From: an uncultured Sutterella sp.
Lineage (GTDB): Bacteria > Pseudomonadota > Gammaproteobacteria > Burkholderiales > Burkholderiaceae_F
Direction of reading: 5' to 3'
NCBI GenBank assembly: GCA_905198475.1
Contig: CAJKCQ010000009.1
Location: 1 to 47,544, forward strand
DNA length: 47,544 bases
Below the pieces are notes generated by a model, which worked only from the letters and a program-made list of their open reading frames with translations, ran no database searches and was not told where the DNA came from. Made by a program: the position numbers and the translations under genes. Shown here piece after piece: positions 24,164-32,297 of this stretch. Each line of letters opens with the position of its first letter. The stretch's first letter is position 1.

Positions 24164-26377
24164 ATGTCCCTCGCCGACGTCCTCTCCACCCGCGCCCGCA
24201 GCGCCGCCGCCGCGCTTCTCTGCGCCGTCTGCGCCGCAGCACTCCCCGCCACCGCTCCCGCCGCCGGGAGCTCGGACGGCTGGATGTCCGCCATCAGCGC
24301 CGGGAGCCACACCGAGAAGCCGCGCCCGCACGTCTTCGTCGAGCTCGTCGCGGAGAAAACTGCGCTCACGCCGCAGGCGGAGAACCGGCTCGCCGTGCGC
24401 TTCACCCATGAAGAGGGCTGGCACACCTACTGGAGGATGCCGGGCGACGCGGGGCTGCCTCCCGAATTCAGCTTCACGCTGCCCGGAGAGATCCGCGCCA
24501 CCGCGCCGCTCTTTCCGCTCCCCGAGCGCACGATCACCTCGGGGCTCACGAGCTTCGGCTACGGCGGCGTGACGCTCTTTCCCTTCCGCGTCGAGGTGCC
24601 CCGCGGCGCGTCGGGAAACGTCACCGTGGCGCTTCACGTCGAATACCTCGCCTGCCGCGAGATGTGCGTGCCCGAATCGGCCGACGCGACGCTCAGGCTC
24701 CCCATCGCGGTCTCCGGCAAAGAGACGCCCGAGGCGGCCGAGATCGCCCGCGCGCTCAAGCTCGTGCCTGAGCGCGCCCCCGATGCGCAGGCCGCCTGCG
24801 CGAAGATCGAGGAGAACCGCATCCGCATCGACCTCGCCGGGGGCGCGGTCGTCGCGAAGAGCCTCGACTTCCTTCCCTTTGAAAAGAACGTCCTCAAGCT
24901 CTCCGCCGCACCCGCGTCGGCCGTCCGGGAGGCGGAAGAAACGGGCGCCGCCCCCGCCTGGAGCCTCTGGCTCACGGCGGCGGACCGCTTCGCCCTCGCG
25001 CCCGCGAAGACCCTCGAAGGCGTCCTCGTCGCCGACGGCGGCCCGCAGCGGGGCGGCTGGGCGGTCGAGACTTCGATTCCGCTTGAGGCAGGTCCGGTGG
25101 CGCCGCCTCCGGCCGCAGCGGCCGCCCATCCGGACGGGCACGCCGCAGCGGCACCCGTCCTCGGCTTCACGGCGCTCTCGGCCCTCGCCTTTGCGTTCCT
25201 CGGAGGCCTCATCCTCAACCTGATGCCCTGCGTCTTCCCGGTCCTCTCCCTCAAGCTCCTCGACCTCATGCGCGGCGCGGGCGAAGGCCGGCGCCTCGCC
25301 GGGCACGGCTTCGCCTTCACCGCGGGCGTGGTCCTCACGATGCTCGTCCTCTCGGGGACCCTCATCGGCCTCAGGTCGGCCGGACACGCCCTCGGCTGGG
25401 GGTTCCAGCTTCAGTCGCCCATGGTGGTGTCGGTCCTTGCGCTCCTCTTCACCGGGATCGCCTGCAACCTCCTCGGGTTCTTTGAATTCACGTTCGGCAG
25501 CCGCGTCGCCGACGCCCGGGCGCTGCGCGCGGCGCCCCAGGCGGGCCTCCCCGCGAGCTTTCTCACCGGCGTGCTCGCCGTCGTGGTGGCGAGCCCCTGC
25601 ACGGCGCCCTTCATGGGCGCGGCGCTCGGCTACGCCCTCACGCAGCCCGTCCTCGAGGCGCTCCTCGTCTTCGTCGCCCTCGGGCTCGGCATGTCGCTCC
25701 CCTGGCTTCTCCTCTGCCTCTTCCCGGCCTGGGCGAAGCGCCTCCCGAAGCCCGGTCCCTGGATGGAGACCTTCCGGCGCGTGATGGCCGTCCCAATGCT
25801 CCTCGCCGTGCTCTGGCTCGTCTGGGTGCTCTCGCGCCAGCTCGACTTCCGCGGCGTGCTCACGATCCTCTGCGGCATGGGGGCGTTGGGCGCCTTCTGC
25901 TGGCTCTTCGGGCGCCGGCAGTGGGGGCGCGCAACGAACACGGCCCTGATGGCGCTCCTCGTCGCCGTGTCGGCGGCCGCCGCCGCCGTCGCCGGGAGCG
26001 GTGTCTTCAGCCGAACGGAGGAGACTTCCTCCGCCGCAGCGGGCTGGGCGCCCTGGAGCCCCGAGGCCGTCGAGACGGCGCTCGCCGAGGGGCATCCCGT
26101 CTTCGTGGACTTCACCGCCGCCTGGTGCCTCACCTGTCAGGCGAACCGCGTCGCCGCGCTCGACCGCGGGGAGGTGCTCCAACGCATGGACGAGCTCGGC
26201 TACGTGCGGCTCGAAGGCGACTGGACGAACCGCAACCCCGAAATCGCCCGCGTGCTCGCCGAGTTCGGCAGAAGCGGCGTGCCGCTCTACCTCATCCACC
26301 GCCCCGGCGGCCGCGTGGAGGTGCTCCCCGAGCTCCTCACGCCCGGCATCGTGATCGAGGCGCTCGAGCGGAAGTAG
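24164..26377 (+). CDS. dsbD: Thiol:disulfide interchange protein, DsbD/ScsB type
   Basis: This inner-membrane protein passes electrons from cytosolic thioredoxin to periplasmic substrates. The 737 residues are arranged as signal peptide (1-38), a large periplasmic beta domain (about 50-310) with C164 and C168 (CREMC), about eight membrane helices (335-620), and a C-terminal thioredoxin domain with C655-L-T-C658. The membrane core has the paired cysteines C356 (NLMPCVFPV) and C479 (ASPCTAPF). The long N-domain and CxxxC pair resemble the ScsB branch more than E. coli DsbD, so the gene symbol is approximate. It is followed by a hairpin and converges with dacB. A CPWC periplasmic protein 4 kb away could be a client. 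Confidence 0.9.
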   Translation: MSLADVLSTRARSAAAALLCAVCAAALPATAPAAGSSDGWMSAISAGSHTEKPRPHVFVELVAEKTALTPQAENRLAVRFTHEEGWHTYWRMPGDAGLPPEFSFTLPGEIRATAPLFPLPERTITSGLTSFGYGGVTLFPFRVEVPRGASGNVTVALHVEYLACREMCVPESADATLRLPIAVSGKETPEAAEIARALKLVPERAPDAQAACAKIEENRIRIDLAGGAVVAKSLDFLPFEKNVLKLSAAPASAVREAEETGAAPAWSLWLTAADRFALAPAKTLEGVLVADGGPQRGGWAVETSIPLEAGPVAPPPAAAAAHPDGHAAAAPVLGFTALSALAFAFLGGLILNLMPCVFPVLSLKLLDLMRGAGEGRRLAGHGFAFTAGVVLTMLVLSGTLIGLRSAGHALGWGFQLQSPMVVSVLALLFTGIACNLLGFFEFTFGSRVADARALRAAPQAGLPASFLTGVLAVVVASPCTAPFMGAALGYALTQPVLEALLVFVALGLGMSLPWLLLCLFPAWAKRLPKPGPWMETFRRVMAVPMLLAVLWLVWVLSRQLDFRGVLTILCGMGALGAFCWLFGRRQWGRATNTALMALLVAVSAAAAAVAGSGVFSRTEETSSAAAGWAPWSPEAVETALAEGHPVFVDFTAAWCLTCQANRVAALDRGEVLQRMDELGYVRLEGDWTNRNPEIARVLAEFGRSGVPLYLIHRPGGRVEVLPELLTPGIVIEALERK

Positions 26378-26414
26378 CTTCCGCTTCTTTGAAGCTTTGC
26401 CCCCTGAACGCGGA

Positions 26415-26449
26415 ACGGGCGGCGGGAGAAGTGCTCGCCGGCCGCCCGT
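26415..26449. terminator. Hairpin between convergent dsbD and dacB
   Basis: A 9-bp perfect stem (ACGGGCGGC with GCCGCCCGT) lies 38 nt past the dsbD stop and 32 nt past the dacB stop. There is only a weak T-rich tail on either side, so termination efficiency is uncertain. Confidence 0.5.
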
Positions 26450-26480
26450 CGTCCTTCCGACGGCGCGCTCCCGCGCCGCC

Positions 26481-28046
26481 TTATTCGAGCGCGTACACCC
26501 AGTCGATCAGGGCGTTGAGGAAGGCGATCCCGCCCGGGACGCTCCGCTCGCCGTCAACGCCCGCATAGACCGCGTAGCGCCTCCCCGACGTGGCCTGGAC
26601 GTAGCCGCCGATGCTCCTCACGTCGGCGAGATACCCCGTCTTGATGCGTCCGCGCTCCTCGGCCACCTTGCGGCGCGCCATCGTGCCGTCGCGCCCCGTG
26701 ATCGGGAGCGAGGCGAGGTATTCGGGCATGTAGGGGCCCTGCCAACCGGCGACGAGGAGCTTCGTCATCGCCCGGCCCGTGACGCGCGCGTCGCGCGAGA
26801 GCCCCGAGCCGTTGTCGATCTTGAGCTCCTCCACGGGGAGCCCGCGCGAGACGAGCCAGTCGGCGAGCGCCGCGCGGCCGTCCTCGATCGTCGCCGCGGG
26901 CGGAAATTCGAGCCCCTTCTTCTCCGCCTTTCGGGCGGTCTTCGAAGCCGCCTTCTCACGCGCCTCCTCCCAGGCCTCGTGCACACGCTTCACGCCGAGC
27001 GTGAGGAGGATCGTGCGCGCCATGGTGTTGTTCGACCACTTGTTCGTGAGGGCGGTGGTTTCGGCGAGCGTGCGCGAGAAGTGGCTCGCAAGGCGCTCGG
27101 CGTCCACCGGGACGGGGCCGGTCTTCACGCGGCCGCGCCAGGTGCGCCCGTCGCGCTCCCAGTAGGCGCGGAAGAGACGCTCGAAGTATTCGTCGGCCCC
27201 CATCGCGATCGTGTTGAAGGTCTTCGGGCCGCAGGCGGCCGGGAGTCTTCCCGTGAAGACCGCCTTTCTGCCGCCGTCCTTGCCTTCGAGGAGCTTGAAG
27301 CCGATCGCGGTCTTCCAGTCCCCGCAGGGGCCGCGCCCGAGACGGATGGTCTTCGGGTACGCAACCCCCGCGAGCTTCGGGACCGCGACCACGCGCGCGA
27401 CGCCCGCCTCCGGGGCCGGAACCATCTCGAAGGAGAGGTTGCGGTAGTTGACGAGCACCGGGTCGGGCGGCAGGTTGTAGGGGCGCGTCGCGCGCCCGTC
27501 GAAGGCGCCGGGGTCCGCGGCCGGAATCGTGAAGGCCGAGCGGTCGAGGACGACGTCGCCGTCGATGCGCTTCACGCCCAGCTGCGCGAGGCGCTCGAGC
27601 TCGAGCTCGAAGGCCTCGACCACGAAGGTCGGGTCGCCGCTGCCGCGGACGTAGAGCGCCCCCTTGAGGACGCCCCGGGCGTCGGGCTTCACGCGCGAGT
27701 AGAAGTCCGTGCGCCAGCGCCAGTGGGCGCCGAGCACCTCGAGGCCGGCGAGCGTCGTCACGAGCTTCGCCGTCGAGGCGGGCTCTTTGGGAACGGCGTC
27801 GCGCCAGGAAAGCACCGGCGCCGCGGGGGCGTCGAGGGGCACCACCGAGACGACGACGTGCGCGGGGTCGACGCCGAAGCGCCGTGCGGCGCGCTCGAGC
27901 GCGTCGGGAAGCGCCCGCGCCGTCGGGCGCGAGGACGCCGCCGGAGCGGCGGGCGCCGCCCCGGCCCCCGCGCAGAACCCCGAAAATGCGGCCCAGGAAG
28001 CCGCGAAGAGCGCCAAAACCGTTGTTTTTTGAAGTGAATTCTTCAT
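26481..28046 (-). CDS. dacB: D-alanyl-D-alanine carboxypeptidase/endopeptidase (PBP4, DacB)
   Basis: DacB is a periplasmic class C penicillin-binding protein that trims stem peptides and cleaves crosslinks. The 521 residues start with a signal peptide (1-30). Active-site motifs are S91-T-A-K94, the SxN motif in WSNNTMAR, and KTG in RIKTGYLADV. NGSGLSRDARVT is also typical of PBP4. A lysine/alanine-rich insertion (AREKAASKTARKAEKKG) lies between the SxN motif and the C-terminal catalytic part, probably a surface loop. The gene diverges from groES. Its start is about 40 nt from the groES heat-shock promoter, which points away from it. Confidence 0.94.
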   Translation of the reverse strand: MKNSLQKTTVLALFAASWAAFSGFCAGAGAAPAAPAASSRPTARALPDALERAARRFGVDPAHVVVSVVPLDAPAAPVLSWRDAVPKEPASTAKLVTTLAGLEVLGAHWRWRTDFYSRVKPDARGVLKGALYVRGSGDPTFVVEAFELELERLAQLGVKRIDGDVVLDRSAFTIPAADPGAFDGRATRPYNLPPDPVLVNYRNLSFEMVPAPEAGVARVVAVPKLAGVAYPKTIRLGRGPCGDWKTAIGFKLLEGKDGGRKAVFTGRLPAACGPKTFNTIAMGADEYFERLFRAYWERDGRTWRGRVKTGPVPVDAERLASHFSRTLAETTALTNKWSNNTMARTILLTLGVKRVHEAWEEAREKAASKTARKAEKKGLEFPPAATIEDGRAALADWLVSRGLPVEELKIDNGSGLSRDARVTGRAMTKLLVAGWQGPYMPEYLASLPITGRDGTMARRKVAEERGRIKTGYLADVRSIGGYVQATSGRRYAVYAGVDGERSVPGGIAFLNALIDWVYALE

Positions 28047-28082
28047 GCCGAGGACCTCGAGGAAAAATTTTTCCTCCCGGGG

Positions 28083-28110
28083 CTTGAAATCTTTTTGACC
28101 GCCCCCATAT
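28083..28110 (+). promoter_or_regulatory. Sigma32-type heat-shock promoter of groESL
   Basis: The -35 box CTTGAAA (28083-28089) is followed by a 13-nt spacer and the -10 box CCCCATAT (28103-28110). Both match the sigma32 consensus (CTTGAAA and CCCCATNT) essentially perfectly. No CIRCE inverted repeat is present, so HrcA control is unlikely. Transcription would begin near 28117 and leave a leader of about 150 nt. Confidence 0.9.
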
Positions 28111-28266
28111 GGGGAGTAAATGGTAGCGGAGGGGGCGTCCCCGAAGAGGAGCGCTCCGCCCGCGCACAGGTTTTCTTAAGTTGCGGACCGTCCGCCGGGA
28201 GCGTTTCGGAAGCGAAGCTCCGGCCCGGGCGGCCCTCGAGATCATTTCTCAATGGAGATATCCAAG

Positions 28267-28554
28267 ATGCAGATCCGTCCCTTGCATGACCGCGTCATCA
28301 TCAAGCGCCTTGAAGCCGAAACGACGACCGCCTTCGGCATCGTCATTCCGGACACGGCCGGCGAGAAGCCCGACCAGGGTGAAGTGATCGCCGTCGGCCC
28401 GGGCAAGCGCGATGAGGCCGGCCGCATCATCACGCCGGACGTGAAGGTGGGCGACCGCGTCCTCTTCGGCAAGTACTCCGGCCAGACCGTCAAGGTCGAC
28501 GGCGAAGAGCTCCTCGTCATGCGCGAGGAGGACATCATGGGCGTGCTCGAATAA
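28267..28554 (+). CDS. groES: Co-chaperonin GroES
   Basis: GroES is the 10-kDa lid of the GroEL folding chamber. The ATG at 28267 is preferred over the one at 28252, because GGAG at 28253-28256 then serves as ribosome site and the protein begins MQIRPLHDRVI like other GroES. The 95 residues include the mobile loop (about 16-32, TTTAFGIVIPDTAGEKP) and GDRVLFGKYSG. groEL follows after 60 nt in the same heat-shock operon. Confidence 0.98.
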   Translation: MQIRPLHDRVIIKRLEAETTTAFGIVIPDTAGEKPDQGEVIAVGPGKRDEAGRIITPDVKVGDRVLFGKYSGQTVKVDGEELLVMREEDIMGVLE

Positions 28555-28614
28555 TTCCGCACTCTACAAACTCCGCACAGATTTTTGAAAGAAACGCTTT
28601 TCAAGGAATAAGAA

Positions 28615-30252
28615 ATGGCTGCCAAGCAGGTTCTTTTCGGTGATGACGCCCGCTCCAAGATGGTCCGCGGCATCAATGTTCTCGCCAACGCCGTCAAGGT
28701 GACGCTCGGCCCGAAGGGCCGCAACGTCGTTCTTGAACGCTCCTTCGGCGGCCCGACGGTCACGAAGGACGGCGTCTCGGTCGCCAAGGAGATCGAACTC
28801 AAGGACAAGTTCGAAAACATGGGCGCCGCGATGGTCCGTGAAGTCGCCTCGAAGACGAGCGACAACGCCGGCGACGGCACGACCACGGCCACGGTTCTCG
28901 CCCAGGCGATCGTCGACGAAGGCATGAAGTTCGTCGCCGCCGGCATGAACCCGATGGATCTCAAGCGCGGCATCGACAAGGCCGTTGCCGCCGCCATCGA
29001 AGAGCTCAAGAAGATATCCAAGCCCACCACGACCAACAAGGAGATCGCCCAGGTCGGCGCCATCTCCGCCAACTCGGACCACGAGATCGGCGAGATCATC
29101 TCCGAGGCGATGGACAAGGTCGGCAAGGAAGGCGTGATCACGGTTGAAGACGGCAAGAGCCTCAAGAACGAGCTCGAAGTCGTCGAAGGCATGCAGTTCG
29201 ACCGCGGCTACCTCTCGCCCTACTTCATCAACCAGCCCGAGAAGCAGTCCGCCGTCCTCGACAACCCGTTCATCCTGCTCCACGACAAGAAGATCTCGAA
29301 CATCCGCGAGCTTCTGCCGGTGCTCGAACAGGTTGCCAAGGCCGCTCGTCCGCTGCTCATCATCGCCGAGGACATCGACGGTGAGGCGCTCGCCACGCTC
29401 GTCGTGAACTCCATCCGCGGCATCCTCAAGGTCTGCGCCGTCAAGGCCCCGGGCTTCGGCGACCGCCGCACCGCGATGCTCGAAGACATCGCCGTCCTCA
29501 CCGGCGGCACGGTCATCTCGAGCAACGTCGGCCTCTCGCTCGACAAGGCGACGCTCGCCCAGCTCGGCTCCGCCAAGAAGGTTGAGGTCTCCAAGGAGAA
29601 CACCACGATCATCGACGGCGCCGGTGATGCCGCCGCGATTGAGAACCGCGTCAAGAACATCCGCACGCAGATCGAAGGCGCCACGAGCGACTACGACCGC
29701 GAGAAGCTCCAGGAACGCGTCGCCAAGCTCGCCGGCGGCGTGGCCCTCATCAAGGTCGGTGCCGCCACCGAAGTCGAGATGAAGGAGAAGAAGGCCCGCG
29801 TCGAAGACGCCCTGCACGCCACCCGCGCTGCGGTTGAGGAAGGCATCGTCCCGGGCGGCGGCGTTGCGCTCATCCGCGCCAAGCTCGCCATCAAGTCCCT
29901 CAAGGGCGAAAACGACGAGCAGAACGCCGGCATCCGCATCGTGCTGCGCGCGATGGAGGAGCCCCTGCGCCAGATCGTCGCCAACGCCGGCGACGAACCG
30001 AGCGTCGTGGTGAACACCGTCGCTCAGGGCGAAGGCAACTTCGGCTACAACGCCCAGACCGCCCAGTACGGCGATCTCGTTGAGATGGGCGTGCTCGACC
30101 CGACGAAGGTCACCCGCACGGCTCTGCAGAACGCCGCTTCGGTCGCCTCGCTCATCCTCACGACCGACTGCATGGTCGCCGACTTCCCCGTCGAGGAGAA
30201 GGGCGTCCCGGCCGGCATGGACGGCATGGGCGGCATGCCCGGCATGATGTAA
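28615..30252 (+). CDS. groL: Chaperonin GroEL
   Basis: GroEL is the 60-kDa ATP-driven folding chamber. The 545 residues are full length. Visible marks are VTLGPKGRNVVLERSFG, the ATP site GDGTTTATVLA (about 86-96), AVKAPGFGDRRTAML, and the signature AAVEEGIVPGGGVAL (about 404-418). The tail of repeated Gly-Met (GMDGMGGMPGMM) is the flexible segment inside the cavity. Codon use is noticeably biased to a few preferred codons, as expected for a highly expressed gene. Transcribed with groES and ended by a strong terminator. Confidence 0.99.
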   Translation: MAAKQVLFGDDARSKMVRGINVLANAVKVTLGPKGRNVVLERSFGGPTVTKDGVSVAKEIELKDKFENMGAAMVREVASKTSDNAGDGTTTATVLAQAIVDEGMKFVAAGMNPMDLKRGIDKAVAAAIEELKKISKPTTTNKEIAQVGAISANSDHEIGEIISEAMDKVGKEGVITVEDGKSLKNELEVVEGMQFDRGYLSPYFINQPEKQSAVLDNPFILLHDKKISNIRELLPVLEQVAKAARPLLIIAEDIDGEALATLVVNSIRGILKVCAVKAPGFGDRRTAMLEDIAVLTGGTVISSNVGLSLDKATLAQLGSAKKVEVSKENTTIIDGAGDAAAIENRVKNIRTQIEGATSDYDREKLQERVAKLAGGVALIKVGAATEVEMKEKKARVEDALHATRAAVEEGIVPGGGVALIRAKLAIKSLKGENDEQNAGIRIVLRAMEEPLRQIVANAGDEPSVVVNTVAQGEGNFGYNAQTAQYGDLVEMGVLDPTKVTRTALQNAASVASLILTTDCMVADFPVEEKGVPAGMDGMGGMPGMM

Positions 30253-30287
30253 TCAGCCGCGCATCCCAAGACTGAACGTCTGAACTG

Positions 30288-30325
30288 AAAAGCCCCGTCT
30301 CCCGGAAGTGGGAGGCGGGGCTTTT
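30288..30325 (+). terminator. Rho-independent terminator of groESL
   Basis: A GC-rich hairpin (AAAAGCCCCG arm pairing with CGGGGCTTTT, with an inner CTCCC and GGGAG extension) lies about 35 nt after the groEL stop and ends in TTTTCTTGTT. A strong intrinsic terminator. Confidence 0.92.
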
Positions 30326-30369
30326 CTTGTTCCGTCATCGGGCCGGCCCGCACCCCCGGGGGGCATGGA

Positions 30370-30391
30370 CCGGGCGCTGCGGCGCGCCCGG
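30370..30391 (-). terminator. Hairpin downstream of the CPWC protein gene
   Basis: An 8-bp perfect stem (CCGGGCGC with GCGCCCGG) starts 5 nt past the stop of the minus-strand gene. There is no T-run after it, so it may only protect the 3' end or help Rho-dependent ending. Confidence 0.4.
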
Positions 30392-30395
30392 CCGC

Positions 30396-31010
30396 TCAGG
30401 CCTTGAGGCCCGTGAGGACGGCGAATTCAGCGGTGGTGGACTGCTTCAAGGGGAGGTACTTCCCGTCGGCGGTGCGCACGACGCCGAAGGGCACCGAAAT
30501 GCCGCAGGCGCGGCGGAAGGCCTTGGAGTTGTCCCAGACCTTGACGCGCTTCTCCCAGGGCATTTCCTTCCCGCGCACGTCGAGGCCACGGAAGTCCTTG
30601 TCCTCGAAGTGCGCCTCGTGCTCGAGGAACTTCGCCTTCGGGTCCTGCGCGGCGAGGATCGCCGCACCCTGCGGCTCGCTCCAGGGATTGAGCACCGCGA
30701 CGGGGTGCCAGATGAAGGTGGCGCGCCCGAGGAAGGGCTTGAGCTGCTCGAACTGCCACTTGCACCACGGGCACTGCGTGTCGAAGGCGAGGCGCACGAC
30801 CGGGCCGTCCTTCGGCCCTTCGAAGACCACGCCTTCGCCCTTTTCGGCGAGCTCGACGAAGCAGCGCTCCGCCTGGAAGTCGGTCGGGACGTCGGGCTGG
30901 TCGGGCCAGGTGCGCTTCTGCGCCTCCTTGGCGCCCACCGCAGGGATCGCCGCGGCGGCGGCGGCGCCCGCCGCGAGCATGAAGGCGCGGCGGGTGATGT
31001 TCTTCGTCAT
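30396..31010 (-). CDS. Tat-exported thioredoxin-fold protein with CPWC (DsbG/DsbA-like)
   Basis: This is a periplasmic thiol oxidoreductase of the DsbA/DsbC/DsbG superfamily, 204 residues. The N-terminus NITRRAFMLAAGAAAAAAIP has a twin-arginine motif and an Ala-rich core, suggesting Tat export of a folded protein (signal about 1-27). The active site C80-P-W-C83 sits in FDTQCPWCKWQFEQLKPF. CGISVPFGVV near the C-terminus fits the cis-proline loop. The dimerisation domain of DsbC/DsbG appears short. GGAGGAG stands just before the ATG. The neighbours groEL and pyrF diverge or converge, so it is a single-gene unit. Substrate and whether it oxidises or reduces are unknown. Confidence 0.8.
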   Translation of the reverse strand: MTKNITRRAFMLAAGAAAAAAIPAVGAKEAQKRTWPDQPDVPTDFQAERCFVELAEKGEGVVFEGPKDGPVVRLAFDTQCPWCKWQFEQLKPFLGRATFIWHPVAVLNPWSEPQGAAILAAQDPKAKFLEHEAHFEDKDFRGLDVRGKEMPWEKRVKVWDNSKAFRRACGISVPFGVVRTADGKYLPLKQSTTAEFAVLTGLKA

Positions 31011-31156
31011 GAGGATCTCCTCCTTGTATGTTCTTCAAGGCGGCCCACCCCCCCCCTTCCGACGGGAGCGCGGACCGCGCGCTCCGTCCATCCTATCGCC
31101 TTCGGCCGCCCGCCGCGCCCGCGCGTACGTTTGAGTTCCTCAAGGAAGTCCCCGCC

Positions 31157-31186
31157 TTGACCCGGCGACGCCCCGCGCCCGACAAT
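31157..31186 (+). promoter_or_regulatory. pyrF: Candidate sigma70 promoter of pyrF
   Basis: TTGACC (31157-31162, five of six to consensus) and GACAAT (31181-31186, four of six) are 18 bp apart, ending 62 nt before the pyrF ATG. The position is right in the intergenic space diverging from the CPWC gene. Prediction only. Confidence 0.5.
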
Positions 31187-31248
31187 ACGCGCCCGAAGAC
31201 GAATCCTCCCGCCCGAGAGCGGCGGACCTCCCCGGAGAAGAAACAAAG

Positions 31249-32070
31249 ATGAAGTTCACCGAAATGCTGCAGGCGCGCTGGCGCAATCAGAACACGCTCC
31301 TCTGCGTAGGGCTCGATCCCAACCGCTCGCGCTTCCCCGAAGTGCTCGCGGACTCCCCCGACGCGGTCTACGAATTCTGCTGCGGCATCGTGGACGCCAC
31401 CGCCGACCTCGTCTGCGCCTTCAAGCCGCAGATCGCCTACTTCGCCTCCGAAGGGGCCGAGGACGCTCTGCAGCGCATCATCGCCTACATCCACGCGAAC
31501 CACCCGGGCATCCCGGTGATCCTCGACGCCAAGCGCGGCGACATCGGCTCGACCTGCGAGCACTACGCGCGCGAGGCCTTCGAACGCTTCGAGGCGGACT
31601 GCGTGACGCTCTCGCCCTACATGGGCGAAGACACGGTCGCGCCCTACCTCGCCTGGCCCGAAAAGGGCGCGTTCCTTCTCTGCCGCACCTCCAACAAGTC
31701 GGGCGACGAACTGCAGATGCTCGACGTGGGCGGCGGCGAGCGGCTCTTCGAGCGCGTCGCGCGCCTCGTCGCCGAGAAGTGGAACCGCACGGGCGAACTC
31801 GGCCTCGTCGTGGGCGCCACCTATCCCGAGGAGCTCGCCGCCGTGCGCCGCATCGCTCCGGACATTCCGCTCCTCGTGCCGGGCGTCGGCGCGCAGGGCG
31901 GCGACGTTGAGGCGGCCGTCAAGGCCGGCATGGACACCTGCGGCGCGGGCATGGTGATCAACTCCGGACGCGCGATCCTCTACGCGAGCCGCGGCGCCGA
32001 CTGGAAGGAGGCGGCGCGCGCCGCCGCGCTCGCGACCCGCGACGCGATCAACGCCGCGCGGGGCTGCTGA
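31249..32070 (+). CDS. pyrF: Orotidine 5'-phosphate decarboxylase, type 2
   Basis: PyrF decarboxylates OMP to UMP, the last step of de novo pyrimidine synthesis. The 273-residue length and the pattern LLCVGLDPNRSRFP near the start (19-30) mark the longer type 2 subfamily. The catalytic Asp-Lys-Asp motif is D93-A-K-R-G-D98, followed by IGST. VVGATYPEEL and LLVPGVGAQGGD (phosphate-binding) come later. GGAG lies upstream of the ATG. The gene stands alone between two minus-strand genes and ends in a hairpin. Confidence 0.96.
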   Translation: MKFTEMLQARWRNQNTLLCVGLDPNRSRFPEVLADSPDAVYEFCCGIVDATADLVCAFKPQIAYFASEGAEDALQRIIAYIHANHPGIPVILDAKRGDIGSTCEHYAREAFERFEADCVTLSPYMGEDTVAPYLAWPEKGAFLLCRTSNKSGDELQMLDVGGGERLFERVARLVAEKWNRTGELGLVVGATYPEELAAVRRIAPDIPLLVPGVGAQGGDVEAAVKAGMDTCGAGMVINSGRAILYASRGADWKEAARAAALATRDAINAARGC

Positions 32071-32114
32071 CCGGGAGTCCGCGCCGCCCCGCCGAGGCGG
32101 CCGTCTGGAACGAA

Positions 32115-32155
32115 GCGCCCCGGGAGGTCAGGACGACCCGCGGGGCGTTTTTCTT
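32115..32155 (+). terminator. Rho-independent terminator of pyrF
   Basis: CGCCCCG (32116-32122) pairs with CGGGGCG (32141-32147), with further pairing inside, and is followed by TTTTTCTTG. It lies 45 nt after the pyrF stop. Confidence 0.8.
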
Positions 32156-32183
32156 GTCCGGAGCCGCTGGGGCGGGCCCGAGT

Positions 32184-32261
32184 TCAGGCGACCTCCTCGT
32201 CCTGCATCCGTGCGCGCACGACGTACTGCTTGGGCGTGAGCCCGAAGGCGCGCGGGCGCAT
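32184..32261 (-). pseudogene. Possible AraC-family regulator remnant
   Basis: On the minus strand, just past the stop of the gene at 32298-33506, a short open stretch reads RAFGLTPKQYVVRARMQ and then ends DEEVA-stop. The G-L-T-P-K-Q-Y-x-x-R-x-R-M pattern is the well-known end of the first helix-turn-helix of AraC/XylS regulators. Only 25 codons from an ATG remain, too few for a working regulator, and no ribosome site is seen. It could be a decayed or recombined gene end, or chance in GC-rich sequence. Low certainty. Confidence 0.3.
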
Positions 32262-32297
32262 CGAGGCTCGGGCTCGAGCGCATCGACTTCTGAGTCG

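Noticed and set aside
23858..26299. Minus-strand open frame opposite hemL and dsbD
   Set aside because: The translation is a low-complexity mix of Glu, Arg, Gly and Ala. The plus-strand proteins have intact catalytic motifs and membrane helices.
26840..27000. Lysine-rich insertion in DacB as a separate domain
   Set aside because: It is only about 20 residues of low complexity, likely a surface loop. All active-site motifs are normal.
28047..28266. CIRCE element for HrcA control of groESL
   Set aside because: No TTAGCACTC inverted repeat is present. The sigma32 promoter explains heat control.
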